Shown: piece after piece, positions 43,942 through 51,921 of the stretch | How positions within the stretch are numbered: position 1 is the stretch's first letter | How the letters are laid out: every line of letters begins with the position of its first letter | Assembly: GCA_017399225.1 (NCBI GenBank) | Contig: JAFQEB010000004.1 | Coordinates: 15,297-79,296 of the forward strand | Direction: 5' to 3' | Origin: Clostridia bacterium | GTDB lineage: Bacteria; Bacillota_A; Clostridia; Christensenellales; Aristaeellaceae | Length of the DNA stretch: 64,000 nucleotides | Notes under the pieces: model-generated | Told to the model about the DNA's origin: nothing | What the model saw: only the letters and a program-made list of their open reading frames with translations | Database searches by the model: none | Program-made: the position numbers and the translations under genes

Positions 43942-45264
43942 ATGAAAAGCAAATTCGAATCCATACTGCGAACCCTGCGTGAAATGCGGGCCTTTCTGCT
44001 TCTTTGGGTAACCCAGTCCTTTTCCGGGCTTGGCAGTGCTGTGACCAGCTATGCGCTGGTCGTATGGTCCTACACACAGGAGGGCAGCGCACTTGTCACT
44101 GCAGGGCTGATGATCTCCTCCTACGCGCCTTATGTGATCTGCTCCATCTTCGCCGGAGCGCTTTCTGACCGCTGGGATAAGCGAAGGACCATGCTCGTCT
44201 GCGATGCATTGGCGGCGCTGACGACCGTATGCACGCTTGTGCTTCTCAAGACAGGACTGCTGGAAATCTGGCATCTTTATGTCCTGAATGCTCTGAATGG
44301 ACTGATGAACACAGTTCAGCAGCCTGCGTCGGAGGTTGCCACTACGGCGTTGCTGCCTCAGAAACACTACCAGCGTGTAGGCGGATTGCGTTATCTGTCC
44401 AATAGTCTGAACGGCATCCTCAATCCCATCATCGCCACGGCCATGCTGACGCTGCTGGGGATGGATGCGGTCATCCTCTTTGACCTGTTTACCTTTGCGG
44501 TGGCATTCGTGGTGCTGCTGGTATTCATCCGCATTCCGTCACAGGAGAACGCGGCTGATAAGCATAAGGAACCCCTTTTGCAATCTGTCAAGGTGGGCTT
44601 GTCCTTCCTGCGGGAGCGCCGAGGCGTCCTGTCGCTGATCCTCTTTCTGGCCGCGATCAACCTGGTTGCTTCCATGTTCAACGCCACGCTGCCTGCGATG
44701 CTGCTCTCACGGCCTGATGCGGGTGAAACTGCACTGGGGCTCATCAACACCCTGACAGGGGTGACGACCCTCATCGGCAGCTTTCTCGCAGCGCTTCTGC
44801 CGGCGCCCAAAAGCCGGGTGCGCGTGGTGTGTCTGACGCTCCTGCTCTCCATGAGCACGGAGAATTTCCTGCTTGCCTTTGGCAAAACGCTGCCTGTGTG
44901 GTGCATCGGTGCGTTCCTTGGTTGGATCGCGATCCCGCTGATGAACACCAACCTGGACGCCATCATGCGGCTGTCCATCCCGCAGCATATGCAGGGGCGT
45001 GTGTTTGCATGTCGCAATTCACTGCAGTTCTTTACCATTCCCGTCGGCTATTTCCTCGGCGGATTCCTGGTGGACTGTGTGTTTGAGCCGCTGATGGCAA
45101 GTCAGCATGGCGCGAGCATCCTTGTGGGCATATTCGGCTCCGGCAAGGGGAGCGGTGCAGCCATGTGCTTTGCACTGCAAGCCGTCATGGGCGTTGCGGT
45201 GTGCCTGATCTTCATGAGAAACCGGCATATTCGCGCCATGCAGGCGGAGGAATTGAAAGCATAA
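43942..45264 (+). CDS. MFS drug efflux transporter, Mef-like
   Basis: A 440-residue protein with about twelve membrane spans. The MFS motif A is visible as GALSDRWDKRRTML near residue 75 and the N-terminus FLLLWVTQSFSGLGSAVTSYAL resembles the MefA/MFS_3 group of macrolide exporters. The loop between spans 6 and 7 is charged. Substrate not proven. Its translation appears to be gated by the preceding leader and hairpin. Confidence 0.88.
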   Translation: MKSKFESILRTLREMRAFLLLWVTQSFSGLGSAVTSYALVVWSYTQEGSALVTAGLMISSYAPYVICSIFAGALSDRWDKRRTMLVCDALAALTTVCTLVLLKTGLLEIWHLYVLNALNGLMNTVQQPASEVATTALLPQKHYQRVGGLRYLSNSLNGILNPIIATAMLTLLGMDAVILFDLFTFAVAFVVLLVFIRIPSQENAADKHKEPLLQSVKVGLSFLRERRGVLSLILFLAAINLVASMFNATLPAMLLSRPDAGETALGLINTLTGVTTLIGSFLAALLPAPKSRVRVVCLTLLLSMSTENFLLAFGKTLPVWCIGAFLGWIAIPLMNTNLDAIMRLSIPQHMQGRVFACRNSLQFFTIPVGYFLGGFLVDCVFEPLMASQHGASILVGIFGSGKGSGAAMCFALQAVMGVAVCLIFMRNRHIRAMQAEELKA

Positions 45265-45273
45265 TACGTAAAA

Positions 45274-45302
45274 AGGCCCGGAGACAGAAATGCCTCCGGG
45301 CT
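45274..45302. terminator. Terminator hairpin between MFS and dacF-type genes
   Basis: GCCCGGAG (45276-45283) pairs with CTCCGGGC (45294-45301). T-rich ends on both strands (TGTCTT on plus, CTTTTT on minus) make it usable by both convergent genes. Confidence 0.8.
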
Positions 45303-45305
45303 GTC

Positions 45306-46421
45306 TTAGTGCAGGAAAAGCCAGTTTTGCCAGTACATAAGCCACCGGGCAGGGAAGTCATCCCTGGCGACGTCCTTCGCGGCGACCAGCTGTACCTCTG
45401 CGATGATGGTGCTGCCAGCCGTCAGCCGTGCCGTGCCGATGGTCTGACCGGCATAAATGGGCGCGTCCAGCGCGGCGGGTAGATCGATCTCCACCTGGGG
45501 GATGCTGCCCTTGGGCACTACGCCGGTCAGATCGGCGGCAAGCGTTGCGTCTGCCGTTTCACCGTCGGAATGGCTGACTTCAAGTGTCGCCAGCACATCG
45601 CCTGCCTCCAGCATCGTGACGGCCTCGTAACGCTCGAAGGTCTCGTCCATCAGCCGGGCGGCCTCATTGAACCAGTCGGGACAGTTGAGCACCACGCCGA
45701 TAACCTGCATATCCTCCCGCTCGGCCCCGAAAACGAGGCAGCGGCCTGCCTTCCTGGTGTACCCGGTCTTGATGCCCGTTGCCCCCTCGTAGGTGGAAAG
45801 CAGCTTATTCTTGTTGTTCAGCACGCGGTCATATTCGCGGCCCTCCCAGGGGATCGTAGCCCGCTGCGTTCCTACGATCTCCCGGAACACCTCGTGCGTC
45901 ATGGCCTCCCGGGCGATCAGCGCCAGATCATGGGCGGTGGTGTAGTGACCCTCCTGCGGCAGCCCGTGGGGCGTGAGGAATACGGTATTCGAGCAGCCCA
46001 GCTCCGCAGCGCGCCGGGTCATCATGCCGCAGAATTCCTCAATGCTGCCCCCGATGTGCTCGGCGATGGCTGTGGCTGCGTCGTTCCCGGAGGCGAGCAT
46101 CAGCCCGTACAGCATATGATGCAGCGAAAGGGTCTCGCCTTTGCTCAGGTAGATGCTTGTACCCGGCACGCCAAAGGCATTCGGCCCGCAGGTGACCATG
46201 TCATCGAGGCTGCCGTTTTCGAGGGCAAGCAGCGCCGTCATGACCTTTGTTGTGCTGGCCATGGGCAGTGGCTCCTCAGCGTTGTGGCTGAGCAGCACGC
46301 GCCCGGAATCCGCGTCGATCACGACGCAGGCCCGGGCAGACGTACCGATCTCCTGCGCCAGGGAAGCACAGGGGTGCATCAGCAGGAGTGTGAACAGCAG
46401 ACAGGCGATCCGCTTTTTCAT
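45306..46421 (-). CDS. dacF: D-alanyl-D-alanine carboxypeptidase, S11 family (DacF-like)
   Basis: A 371-residue low-molecular-weight penicillin-binding protein. Signal peptide MKKRIACLLFTLLLMHPCASLAQ; catalytic SxxK is Ser56-T-T-Lys59, SxN is SGN near 115, and KTG lies in GIKTGYTRKAGR near 210. The last 90 residues are the beta-rich PBP5 C-terminal domain ending in a hydrophobic/amphipathic tail. It trims stem peptides of peptidoglycan. The start at 46421 is chosen for AAGGTG; a GTG at 46436 overlaps the gerW stop. Clostridia often order ytfI-gerW-dacF like this. Confidence 0.92.
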   Translation of the reverse strand: MKKRIACLLFTLLLMHPCASLAQEIGTSARACVVIDADSGRVLLSHNAEEPLPMASTTKVMTALLALENGSLDDMVTCGPNAFGVPGTSIYLSKGETLSLHHMLYGLMLASGNDAATAIAEHIGGSIEEFCGMMTRRAAELGCSNTVFLTPHGLPQEGHYTTAHDLALIAREAMTHEVFREIVGTQRATIPWEGREYDRVLNNKNKLLSTYEGATGIKTGYTRKAGRCLVFGAEREDMQVIGVVLNCPDWFNEAARLMDETFERYEAVTMLEAGDVLATLEVSHSDGETADATLAADLTGVVPKGSIPQVEIDLPAALDAPIYAGQTIGTARLTAGSTIIAEVQLVAAKDVARDDFPARWLMYWQNWLFLH

Positions 46422-46432
46422 GCCATACACCT

Positions 46433-46846
46433 TCACATACCGGGAGCTGTGGGTTGACCTTGCTGGGGTTTCCCGAGCAGGTTTTTGACGTCCTCCATCA
46501 CCGTGGGGATCAGTTCCACCATCCGGTCGGCTACGGTCTGGCAGGTAGCGGGCAGCATACGGACGCTGTCGCCGCTGACGACCAGGAAGCCAACAGGCTG
46601 TACCGATACGCCTGCGCCGCTGCCTCCGGCAAAGGGGAATTCCGCGGCGGAGACGCTGCGGGCGTCCGGTTCCTGCCCGGGAAGATCGCCGCCTGCCGTG
46701 ACGTAGCCGAAGGAGACACGGCTGATGGGAATGACCGTAGCGCCGTTTCCGGTATGAACGGGCTCGCCGATGACCGTATTGACGTCCACCATGTCCTTGA
46801 TGGAGGACATGGCCGTCTGCATCAATTCACCGATGGGATGCTCCAT
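46433..46846 (-). CDS. ytfJ: GerW family sporulation protein (YtfJ)
   Basis: A 137-residue protein. The family core is MVDVNTVIGEPVHTGNGATVIPISRVSFGYVTAGGD followed by GGSGAGVSVQPVGFLVV. In Bacillus YtfJ/GerW is needed for normal spore germination. The start at 46846 follows AAGGAAGTG and overlaps the ytfI end by 20 bases. It indicates sporulation ability. Confidence 0.93.
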   Translation of the reverse strand: MEHPIGELMQTAMSSIKDMVDVNTVIGEPVHTGNGATVIPISRVSFGYVTAGGDLPGQEPDARSVSAAEFPFAGGSGAGVSVQPVGFLVVSGDSVRMLPATCQTVADRMVELIPTVMEDVKNLLGKPQQGQPTAPGM

Positions 46847-47426
46847 AAATACACTTCCTTTCATGTTGGCTGACATGCTGCCGGAAGGACGAATACAGCA
46901 GCATGAGGGCTGTGATGATGATTGTGCCCAAACGGAATTGAACTATACACTGCCCCTGAAGCCTTGCCTGCGCAGGCGTGAAGGCCGGGAGAAGCTGCAG
47001 GTGTGTCACTGCGCGCAGCGCCGGTGGAATGAGCGGAATAAGACTGCGAACTGCGCCGGTGACAAGTGCTGTACGGGCTGCATTTTCAAAATGGATGCGG
47101 ATGATGGCGTCGATGCGTTCAAGGCACACATGCTTCTGGAGAAAGCGCTTCGCGGACTGATCGTGCAGCAGGCGCTTCAATGCCGCATCCGCAGGGGAGC
47201 TGCGCAGCTCCATACCCGGACCTTCAGCTTTGCCGGATTTGCCGATGCGCTGCAGCACATGGCCGGAAGCAGTCCTGACGAGGCGAAGGCGCCAGGTATA
47301 CTTCAGCCCAAGGCTGGAAAGAACGATCCGGCCCTGTTGCTCCGGATGAAGCTGAACCTCCGCCATCAGGTGAAAGGGGAGCAGCATCAGCATCGCCGGG
47401 AGGATCAGCAGAATGAACCACCACAT
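46827..47426 (-). CDS. DUF2953 protein, YtfI-like
   Basis: A 199-residue protein with an N-terminal membrane span (WFILLILPAMLMLLPFHLMA) and a soluble part beginning VQLHPEQQGRIVLSSLGLKYTWRL, as in YtfI. It is next to gerW in many spore formers and is presumed sporulation-associated. Confidence 0.85.
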   Translation of the reverse strand: MWWFILLILPAMLMLLPFHLMAEVQLHPEQQGRIVLSSLGLKYTWRLRLVRTASGHVLQRIGKSGKAEGPGMELRSSPADAALKRLLHDQSAKRFLQKHVCLERIDAIIRIHFENAARTALVTGAVRSLIPLIPPALRAVTHLQLLPAFTPAQARLQGQCIVQFRLGTIIITALMLLYSSFRQHVSQHERKCIYGASHR

Positions 47427-47494
47427 ACCTTGCCCTCCTTATAGCGGAAGGGTACCCAGAAAACGCTTTAACATACGTCCTTGCTGGATTTTCA

Positions 47495-47523
47495 TTGACG
47501 AAAACGGCGAAAACCGCTATAAT
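47495..47523 (+). promoter_or_regulatory. Promoter of mtnN
   Basis: TTGACG (47495-47500) and TATAAT (47518-47523), 17 bases apart, 33 bases before the start codon. Confidence 0.8.
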
Positions 47524-47556
47524 ACATAGGACTATGGATATTACGGGAGGGTTCCT

Positions 47557-48243
47557 ATGATCGGTTTGATCGGCGCGATGGCGGTCGAGGTGGAAGGTCT
47601 GATGGAGAAGCTGACCGGCCGCAGTGAAATGCGCATCGGCATGGATGTTTTTGTGACCGGCACCCTGTTCGGCACGGAGGCGGTGCTGGCGGTCTGCGGC
47701 CCCGGCAAGATCAACGCAGCCCTGTGCGCTCAGAGCATGATCCACCATTTCCATCCGGAATGGATCGTGAACCTTGGCGTTGCGGGCGCGGGGGAAAGCG
47801 GTGTTTCCATCGGCGATATGGTCATTGCCACTGCTGCTGTGCAGCATGACGTGGATACTTCGCCCATCGGCGATCCGGTCGGAATGGTGAGCAAGATCAA
47901 CCTGATCGAGATCCCCTGCGATGACGCGCTGCGGGCGCGCCTCGTCCGCGCGGCAAGTGCAGTCGAGGGGATGAACGTGCATGAGGGCGTCATTGCCACC
48001 GGCGATCAGTTTATCCATGATGGCAGCGTGCGCAGCCGTATTCACGAGCTGTTTCATGCCAAGGCTGTGGAGATGGAGGGCGGCGCGGTGGCGCAGGCGT
48101 GCTATATGCACGACGTTCCCTGCGGTGTGCTGCGTTCCATCAGTGACCAGGCGGACGGCCACTCTGAGATGGATTACCCCACCTTTACCAGGCTGGCGGC
48201 GGCTCACTCGCAGCAGGTGATCGAGCTGCTGCTGAAGCAGTGA
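47557..48243 (+). CDS. mtnN: 5'-methylthioadenosine/S-adenosylhomocysteine nucleosidase
   Basis: A 228-residue enzyme of methyl-cycle recycling that splits adenine from MTA and SAH. MIGLIGAMAVEVEGLMEKL, NLGVAGAG, ATGDQF and the substrate-binding EMEGGAVAQACY followed by SDQAD (catalytic Asp) are all present. The SDR gene overlaps its stop (GTGA). Confidence 0.95.
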   Translation: MIGLIGAMAVEVEGLMEKLTGRSEMRIGMDVFVTGTLFGTEAVLAVCGPGKINAALCAQSMIHHFHPEWIVNLGVAGAGESGVSIGDMVIATAAVQHDVDTSPIGDPVGMVSKINLIEIPCDDALRARLVRAASAVEGMNVHEGVIATGDQFIHDGSVRSRIHELFHAKAVEMEGGAVAQACYMHDVPCGVLRSISDQADGHSEMDYPTFTRLAAAHSQQVIELLLKQ

Positions 48244-49046
48244 ATATCTGGGTGAGCGGCGGCTCCAGCGGATTGGGGCTGTATACCGCCATGGCCCTGG
48301 CGCAGGCAGGCTATACCGTGATATCTGGCGCGCGTTCCTTTTCGGGAGATGCACCGCTCAACAACCTGCACAGGCTGCATCTGGACGTCACGGACGACGA
48401 TTCGGTGCGGGCCTTTGCGGAAAGCGCGCTCGGCATTGCCCCGACGGTCGATGCAGTGGTGCACTGCGCCGGGATCATCTGCCTCGGCCCGTGTGAGGAA
48501 ACCACGCCTGACGAGTACCGCAGCATCCTGGAAACGAACTTCCTTGGCATGGTCAGGATGAATCAGGCGGCGCTGCCCCACATGCGCAGGCAGGGGAACG
48601 GGCGCATCATCATGTTTTCTTCCATCAACGGACTGCTGGGGATCCCCTTCCAGAGTGCTTATACAGCCAGCAAGCATGCTGTGGAGGGATATGCCGAATG
48701 TCTGCAGCAGGAGCTTCAGGGCTTCGGCATTCAGGTCTGTCTGGTCGAACCGGGGGATCACCGGGGCGGCGCGGGCGTATATCGCCGCCATGCCGCCGCC
48801 ATGACGGAGACGTCTCCCTACGCGCACGACTTTGTCCAGGGGGTCAAGGTCATCCGGCATGATGAGGAAAATGGTTCCGATCCCCTCAAACTGGGCCGAA
48901 GGATCGCCCTGCTCCTGCAACGGCGCAGAATGCCCTTCCGCCTCCGGATCGCAAGTCCGGATCAGCATCTTGCGGCGATTCTGCATGGCTTGCTGCCCGG
49001 CAGTATCATGAACCGCATCCTGAGATTTTACTATCTCCGCCGGTAA
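48240..49046 (+). CDS. Short-chain dehydrogenase/reductase
   Basis: A 268-residue SDR starting with GTG. Cofactor loop VSGGSSGLGLYTA, catalytic Ser in MFSSINGLLG and YTASKHAVEGYAE (Tyr-x-x-x-Lys). The C-terminal 80 residues are basic and vary from classical SDRs. Substrate unknown. Translationally coupled to mtnN. Confidence 0.87.
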   Translation: MNIWVSGGSSGLGLYTAMALAQAGYTVISGARSFSGDAPLNNLHRLHLDVTDDDSVRAFAESALGIAPTVDAVVHCAGIICLGPCEETTPDEYRSILETNFLGMVRMNQAALPHMRRQGNGRIIMFSSINGLLGIPFQSAYTASKHAVEGYAECLQQELQGFGIQVCLVEPGDHRGGAGVYRRHAAAMTETSPYAHDFVQGVKVIRHDEENGSDPLKLGRRIALLLQRRRMPFRLRIASPDQHLAAILHGLLPGSIMNRILRFYYLRR

Positions 49047-49134
49047 CTGATGACAATCTGAGAAAAACATTTGTCTTTTTGGTCGATTCGCGCTATAATG
49101 TACAGGTAACCATCATTTGTATTGGAGGCACGGA

Positions 49135-49935
49135 ATGTACAAGCTGCTACTGACAACGAATGATCAGGCGATTCGCGACGCTTTCGCCGCTGTAAAGTGG
49201 GAGGAGCTTGGCTTCCGCCAGCCTCGCGTCGTCGCGTCGGCTGAGGAGGCCATCAGCAGCCTGAAGGCGTACCATGCTGACGCCATTGCCATCGCGCTCC
49301 CCGCTGAGGAGGATGAGGCGCTGCTCTATCGGCTGATGCAGGATTACCCCGATCTGCCGATCATGGCGCCCAGCAAGAACAGCGGGCATGTGGAGCGGTA
49401 TGCGATGGAGGTCCGCAAGGTGCTCAACCGCATCCATTCGGATATGAGCAACACCGCCTTCACCGCAGCTGAGCAGCTGCAGGTTTGCCGGCATGAATTC
49501 TTCCGTGCCCTGATGGACCGGCGGCTGCAGGACGTAAAATCGGTGGAGCGTATGCTGCGTATGCTGCGCAGCAAGATGGACGCGCATAAGCCCTGCGTAT
49601 TCGCCGAACTTGTAATGCCTGCGGACAGCGATTTCCTAAAGGGCCGCTGGCAATATGGCGCCGAGCGGCTGGAGCTGGCGCTGCGCAATATCTTCGGCGT
49701 TGAGGTGCAGGGGCTGAGGATCCTCAGCTGCGTCCTGCCTGGTGACAGGATCGTTCTTCTGGGCTGCCCGATGCTCTTCCATGAGCAGGAGATGGAGGGC
49801 AACTCCATGACCGGGGTCATCGCTGCGCATGTGCAGGACTGCATTGACCACGTTGACGAGTTCCTGGGTCTGGATCTTTCCATTGCGTCTATCCGCATCC
49901 TGCCTGCGCTGACGGCCATGGCACAGGATGCTTGA
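49135..49935 (+). CDS. Receiver-like protein lacking a clear phosphoacceptor
   Basis: A 266-residue protein. The first 110 residues resemble a response-regulator receiver (YKLLLTTNDQAIRDAFAAVKWEELGF, as in YesN-type proteins, and HADAIAIALP at the beta-3 end), but the Asp that is normally phosphorylated is not at its place. The remainder has no recognisable DNA-binding domain and ends in a hydrophobic-rich region. TATAAT at 49094-49099 gives it a promoter. The next gene is an SPFH/zinc-ribbon protein. Confidence 0.6.
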   Translation: MYKLLLTTNDQAIRDAFAAVKWEELGFRQPRVVASAEEAISSLKAYHADAIAIALPAEEDEALLYRLMQDYPDLPIMAPSKNSGHVERYAMEVRKVLNRIHSDMSNTAFTAAEQLQVCRHEFFRALMDRRLQDVKSVERMLRMLRSKMDAHKPCVFAELVMPADSDFLKGRWQYGAERLELALRNIFGVEVQGLRILSCVLPGDRIVLLGCPMLFHEQEMEGNSMTGVIAAHVQDCIDHVDEFLGLDLSIASIRILPALTAMAQDA

Positions 49936-49971
49936 GTGCGGCATAACGATCAATATGGGAGGTAACGAATA

Positions 49972-51042
49972 ATGGGTATCTTTGATGCGATCACCAATCT
50001 GGTTAAGGGCGAGCTCATCGATGTGATCGAGTGGGCCGACAACTCCTCCAATACCATGGTGCACAAGTACAACATGGGCGGTAAGGAGATCATGATGGGC
50101 GCGCAGCTGACGGTGCGCGAGAGCCAGGTCGCCATCTTCGTCAATGAAGGTGAGATCGCCGATGTATTCGGCCCCGGCCGCTATGAGCTGTCCACCAACA
50201 ATATGCCCGTGATGACCAAGCTGCAGTCCTGGAAGTTCGGCTTCAACAGCCCCTTCAAGGCGGAGGTCTACTTCGTCAACACCAAGCAGTTCCTGGATCG
50301 CAAGTGGGGCACCTCCAATCCTGTGATGATGCGGGATGCGGAGTTCGGCATGATCCGTCTGCGCGCCTTCGGCGTGTATGCCTTCAAGGTGGCTGATCCC
50401 GTGGTCTTCCTGCGGGAGGTCTTCGGCACCAAGGCCATCACCACCGCCGAGGATGTGGAAGGCCAGCTGAAGCGCACGATGGTGTCCGGTCTGTCCGACG
50501 CCATTGCCGAGAGCAAGATCCCCGCGCTGGATCTGGCGGCGAACTACGATGAGCTGTCCAACTACGCCCTGCAGGCCATCAACCCCAAGGTGATGGCGCT
50601 GGGCCTGACGCTGACCAGCTTTGTGATCGAGAACATCTCCCTGCCCGAAGAAGTGGAGAAGTCCATGGACAAGCGTACCTCCATGGGCGTGCTGGGTGAT
50701 CTGAACCGTTACACCCAGTATCAGGCGGCAGAGGCGATGCGCGAGGCGGCCAACAATCCCGGCGGCGCTGCGGGCGCCGGCATGGGCATGGGCGCCGGCG
50801 TTGCCATGGGCCAGATGTTTGCCCAGGCGCTGAATCAGCAGCCCCAGCAGCCGGTGCAGCCTGCAGCCCCCGCGATGCGCGGCAGCTTCTGCGTGGAGTG
50901 CGGCAATGCCATCAGCGCTGATGCGAAGTTCTGCCCCAACTGCGGCGCCAAGCAGCAGAATGCCGCAGCGGCCTGCCCTGCCTGCGGCGAGGCGGTCGCT
51001 CCCGGTGCAAAGTTCTGTGCCAAATGCGGCCAGAAGCTGTAA
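49972..51042 (+). CDS. SPFH-domain protein with C-terminal double zinc ribbon (YdjI-like)
   Basis: A 356-residue protein. Residues 1-260 form the SPFH/virion-core-like domain (VIEWADNSSNTMVHKYNMGGKEIMMGAQLTVRESQ). A Gly/Ala/Met-rich linker (GGAAGAGMGMGAGVAMGQ) leads to two zinc-ribbon units at the C-terminus (CVECGNAIS...CPNCG and CPACGEAV...CAKCG). B. subtilis YdjI is the best-known relative and is linked to membrane-stress responses of the phage-shock type. Confidence 0.92.
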   Translation: MGIFDAITNLVKGELIDVIEWADNSSNTMVHKYNMGGKEIMMGAQLTVRESQVAIFVNEGEIADVFGPGRYELSTNNMPVMTKLQSWKFGFNSPFKAEVYFVNTKQFLDRKWGTSNPVMMRDAEFGMIRLRAFGVYAFKVADPVVFLREVFGTKAITTAEDVEGQLKRTMVSGLSDAIAESKIPALDLAANYDELSNYALQAINPKVMALGLTLTSFVIENISLPEEVEKSMDKRTSMGVLGDLNRYTQYQAAEAMREAANNPGGAAGAGMGMGAGVAMGQMFAQALNQQPQQPVQPAAPAMRGSFCVECGNAISADAKFCPNCGAKQQNAAAACPACGEAVAPGAKFCAKCGQKL

Positions 51043-51052
51043 GATCTGAATA

Positions 51053-51086
51053 CTGAGCCAGAGGCTTCGGCTTCTGGCTTTTTACG
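51053..51086 (+). terminator. Terminator after the SPFH gene
   Basis: AGCCAGAG and CTTCTGGCT pair around a short loop, followed by TTTTTAC. Confidence 0.8.
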
Positions 51087-51090
51087 TTGC

Positions 51091-51122
51091 AAAAAGGCTG
51101 ATGCACGCGAGGTGCATCAGCC
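51091..51122 (-). terminator. Terminator of the OB-fold gene
   Basis: GGCTGATGCAC (51096-51106) pairs perfectly with GTGCATCAGCC (51112-51122). On the minus strand five T follow. Confidence 0.85.
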
Positions 51123-51131
51123 GAAATTCGT

Positions 51132-51851
51132 TTATTGGGGGTTTCCGAATGCCGAACTCTCTGCATGGAGTGCGTCATAGTGCAGCATGGGCTCCTCCCG
51201 CTGTCCCTGCCGGATCACAAAGGGGGCGGCGGGCTGTACCAGATTCTCGGCCATACTCAGCCGACCGACGGACACCTCGTAGGCTGTTTTGTTCAGCACC
51301 GTGCCGTCCGCCAGCTGCTTCTGGTAGGCGCGGGACTGGAAGCGGCCCAGCAGCGTCACCTTGTCGCCGACCTTCAGGTGGCTGGCAAAGCGAGCCGTGC
51401 GTCCCCAGGTGATGCAGGGGATGTAATCGCTCTTGCCGTAAGCGCGGTTGACCGCCAGCATCAGATCGGCGATCTCCCGGCCAAAGGGTGTCGTGCGATA
51501 GGAGGGGAGCTTGCACAGTGCGCCGGTCAGCTGCACCTGGTTGGGGTTCTCATCCGTGTCGGGGTCAAGCAGCTTCTGTGCAAAGCCGGTGATCAGCAGC
51601 CGCCCTGCGCCCTCGACAACCTTGTTGTAGCTGCGCAGCTGTCCCTCCAGGCAAAGGGGCGAGCCGATATCCAGCTGCACGCCCTCCATCAGCCTTTCCG
51701 AAAGCGTGATGGGCAGCAGATCCTCCGCGCCCGAGAGGCGGGGCACAGACAGGGTGGCATAGTAAAACTTTTCCCCGAAGACCTCGTGGCCGTATTCGGG
51801 CGTATCCGTCAAAATTCCGCACAGATGCAGGTAGTTCCCGGTTTCTTCCAT
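51132..51851 (-). CDS. Tandem OB-fold single-stranded-DNA-binding-like protein
   Basis: A 239-residue protein. Two SSB-like OB repeats are visible: NYLHLCGILTDTPEYGHEVFGEKFYYATLSV and NQVQLTGALCKLPSYRTTPFGREIADLMLAVNRAYGKSDYIPCITWGRTA. The tail lacks the acidic DDDIPF-type tip of real SSB. It may bind single-stranded DNA in a specialised process; the true ssb must lie elsewhere. Transcribed alone. Confidence 0.8.
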   Translation of the reverse strand: MEETGNYLHLCGILTDTPEYGHEVFGEKFYYATLSVPRLSGAEDLLPITLSERLMEGVQLDIGSPLCLEGQLRSYNKVVEGAGRLLITGFAQKLLDPDTDENPNQVQLTGALCKLPSYRTTPFGREIADLMLAVNRAYGKSDYIPCITWGRTARFASHLKVGDKVTLLGRFQSRAYQKQLADGTVLNKTAYEVSVGRLSMAENLVQPAAPFVIRQGQREEPMLHYDALHAESSAFGNPQ

Positions 51852-51921
51852 AGCGATTCACCTTTCCTTGGGCCTATAAGCCCGCTTCCAGATCTTCCCG
51901 CAGCATGGGCCGGATGGCGGT

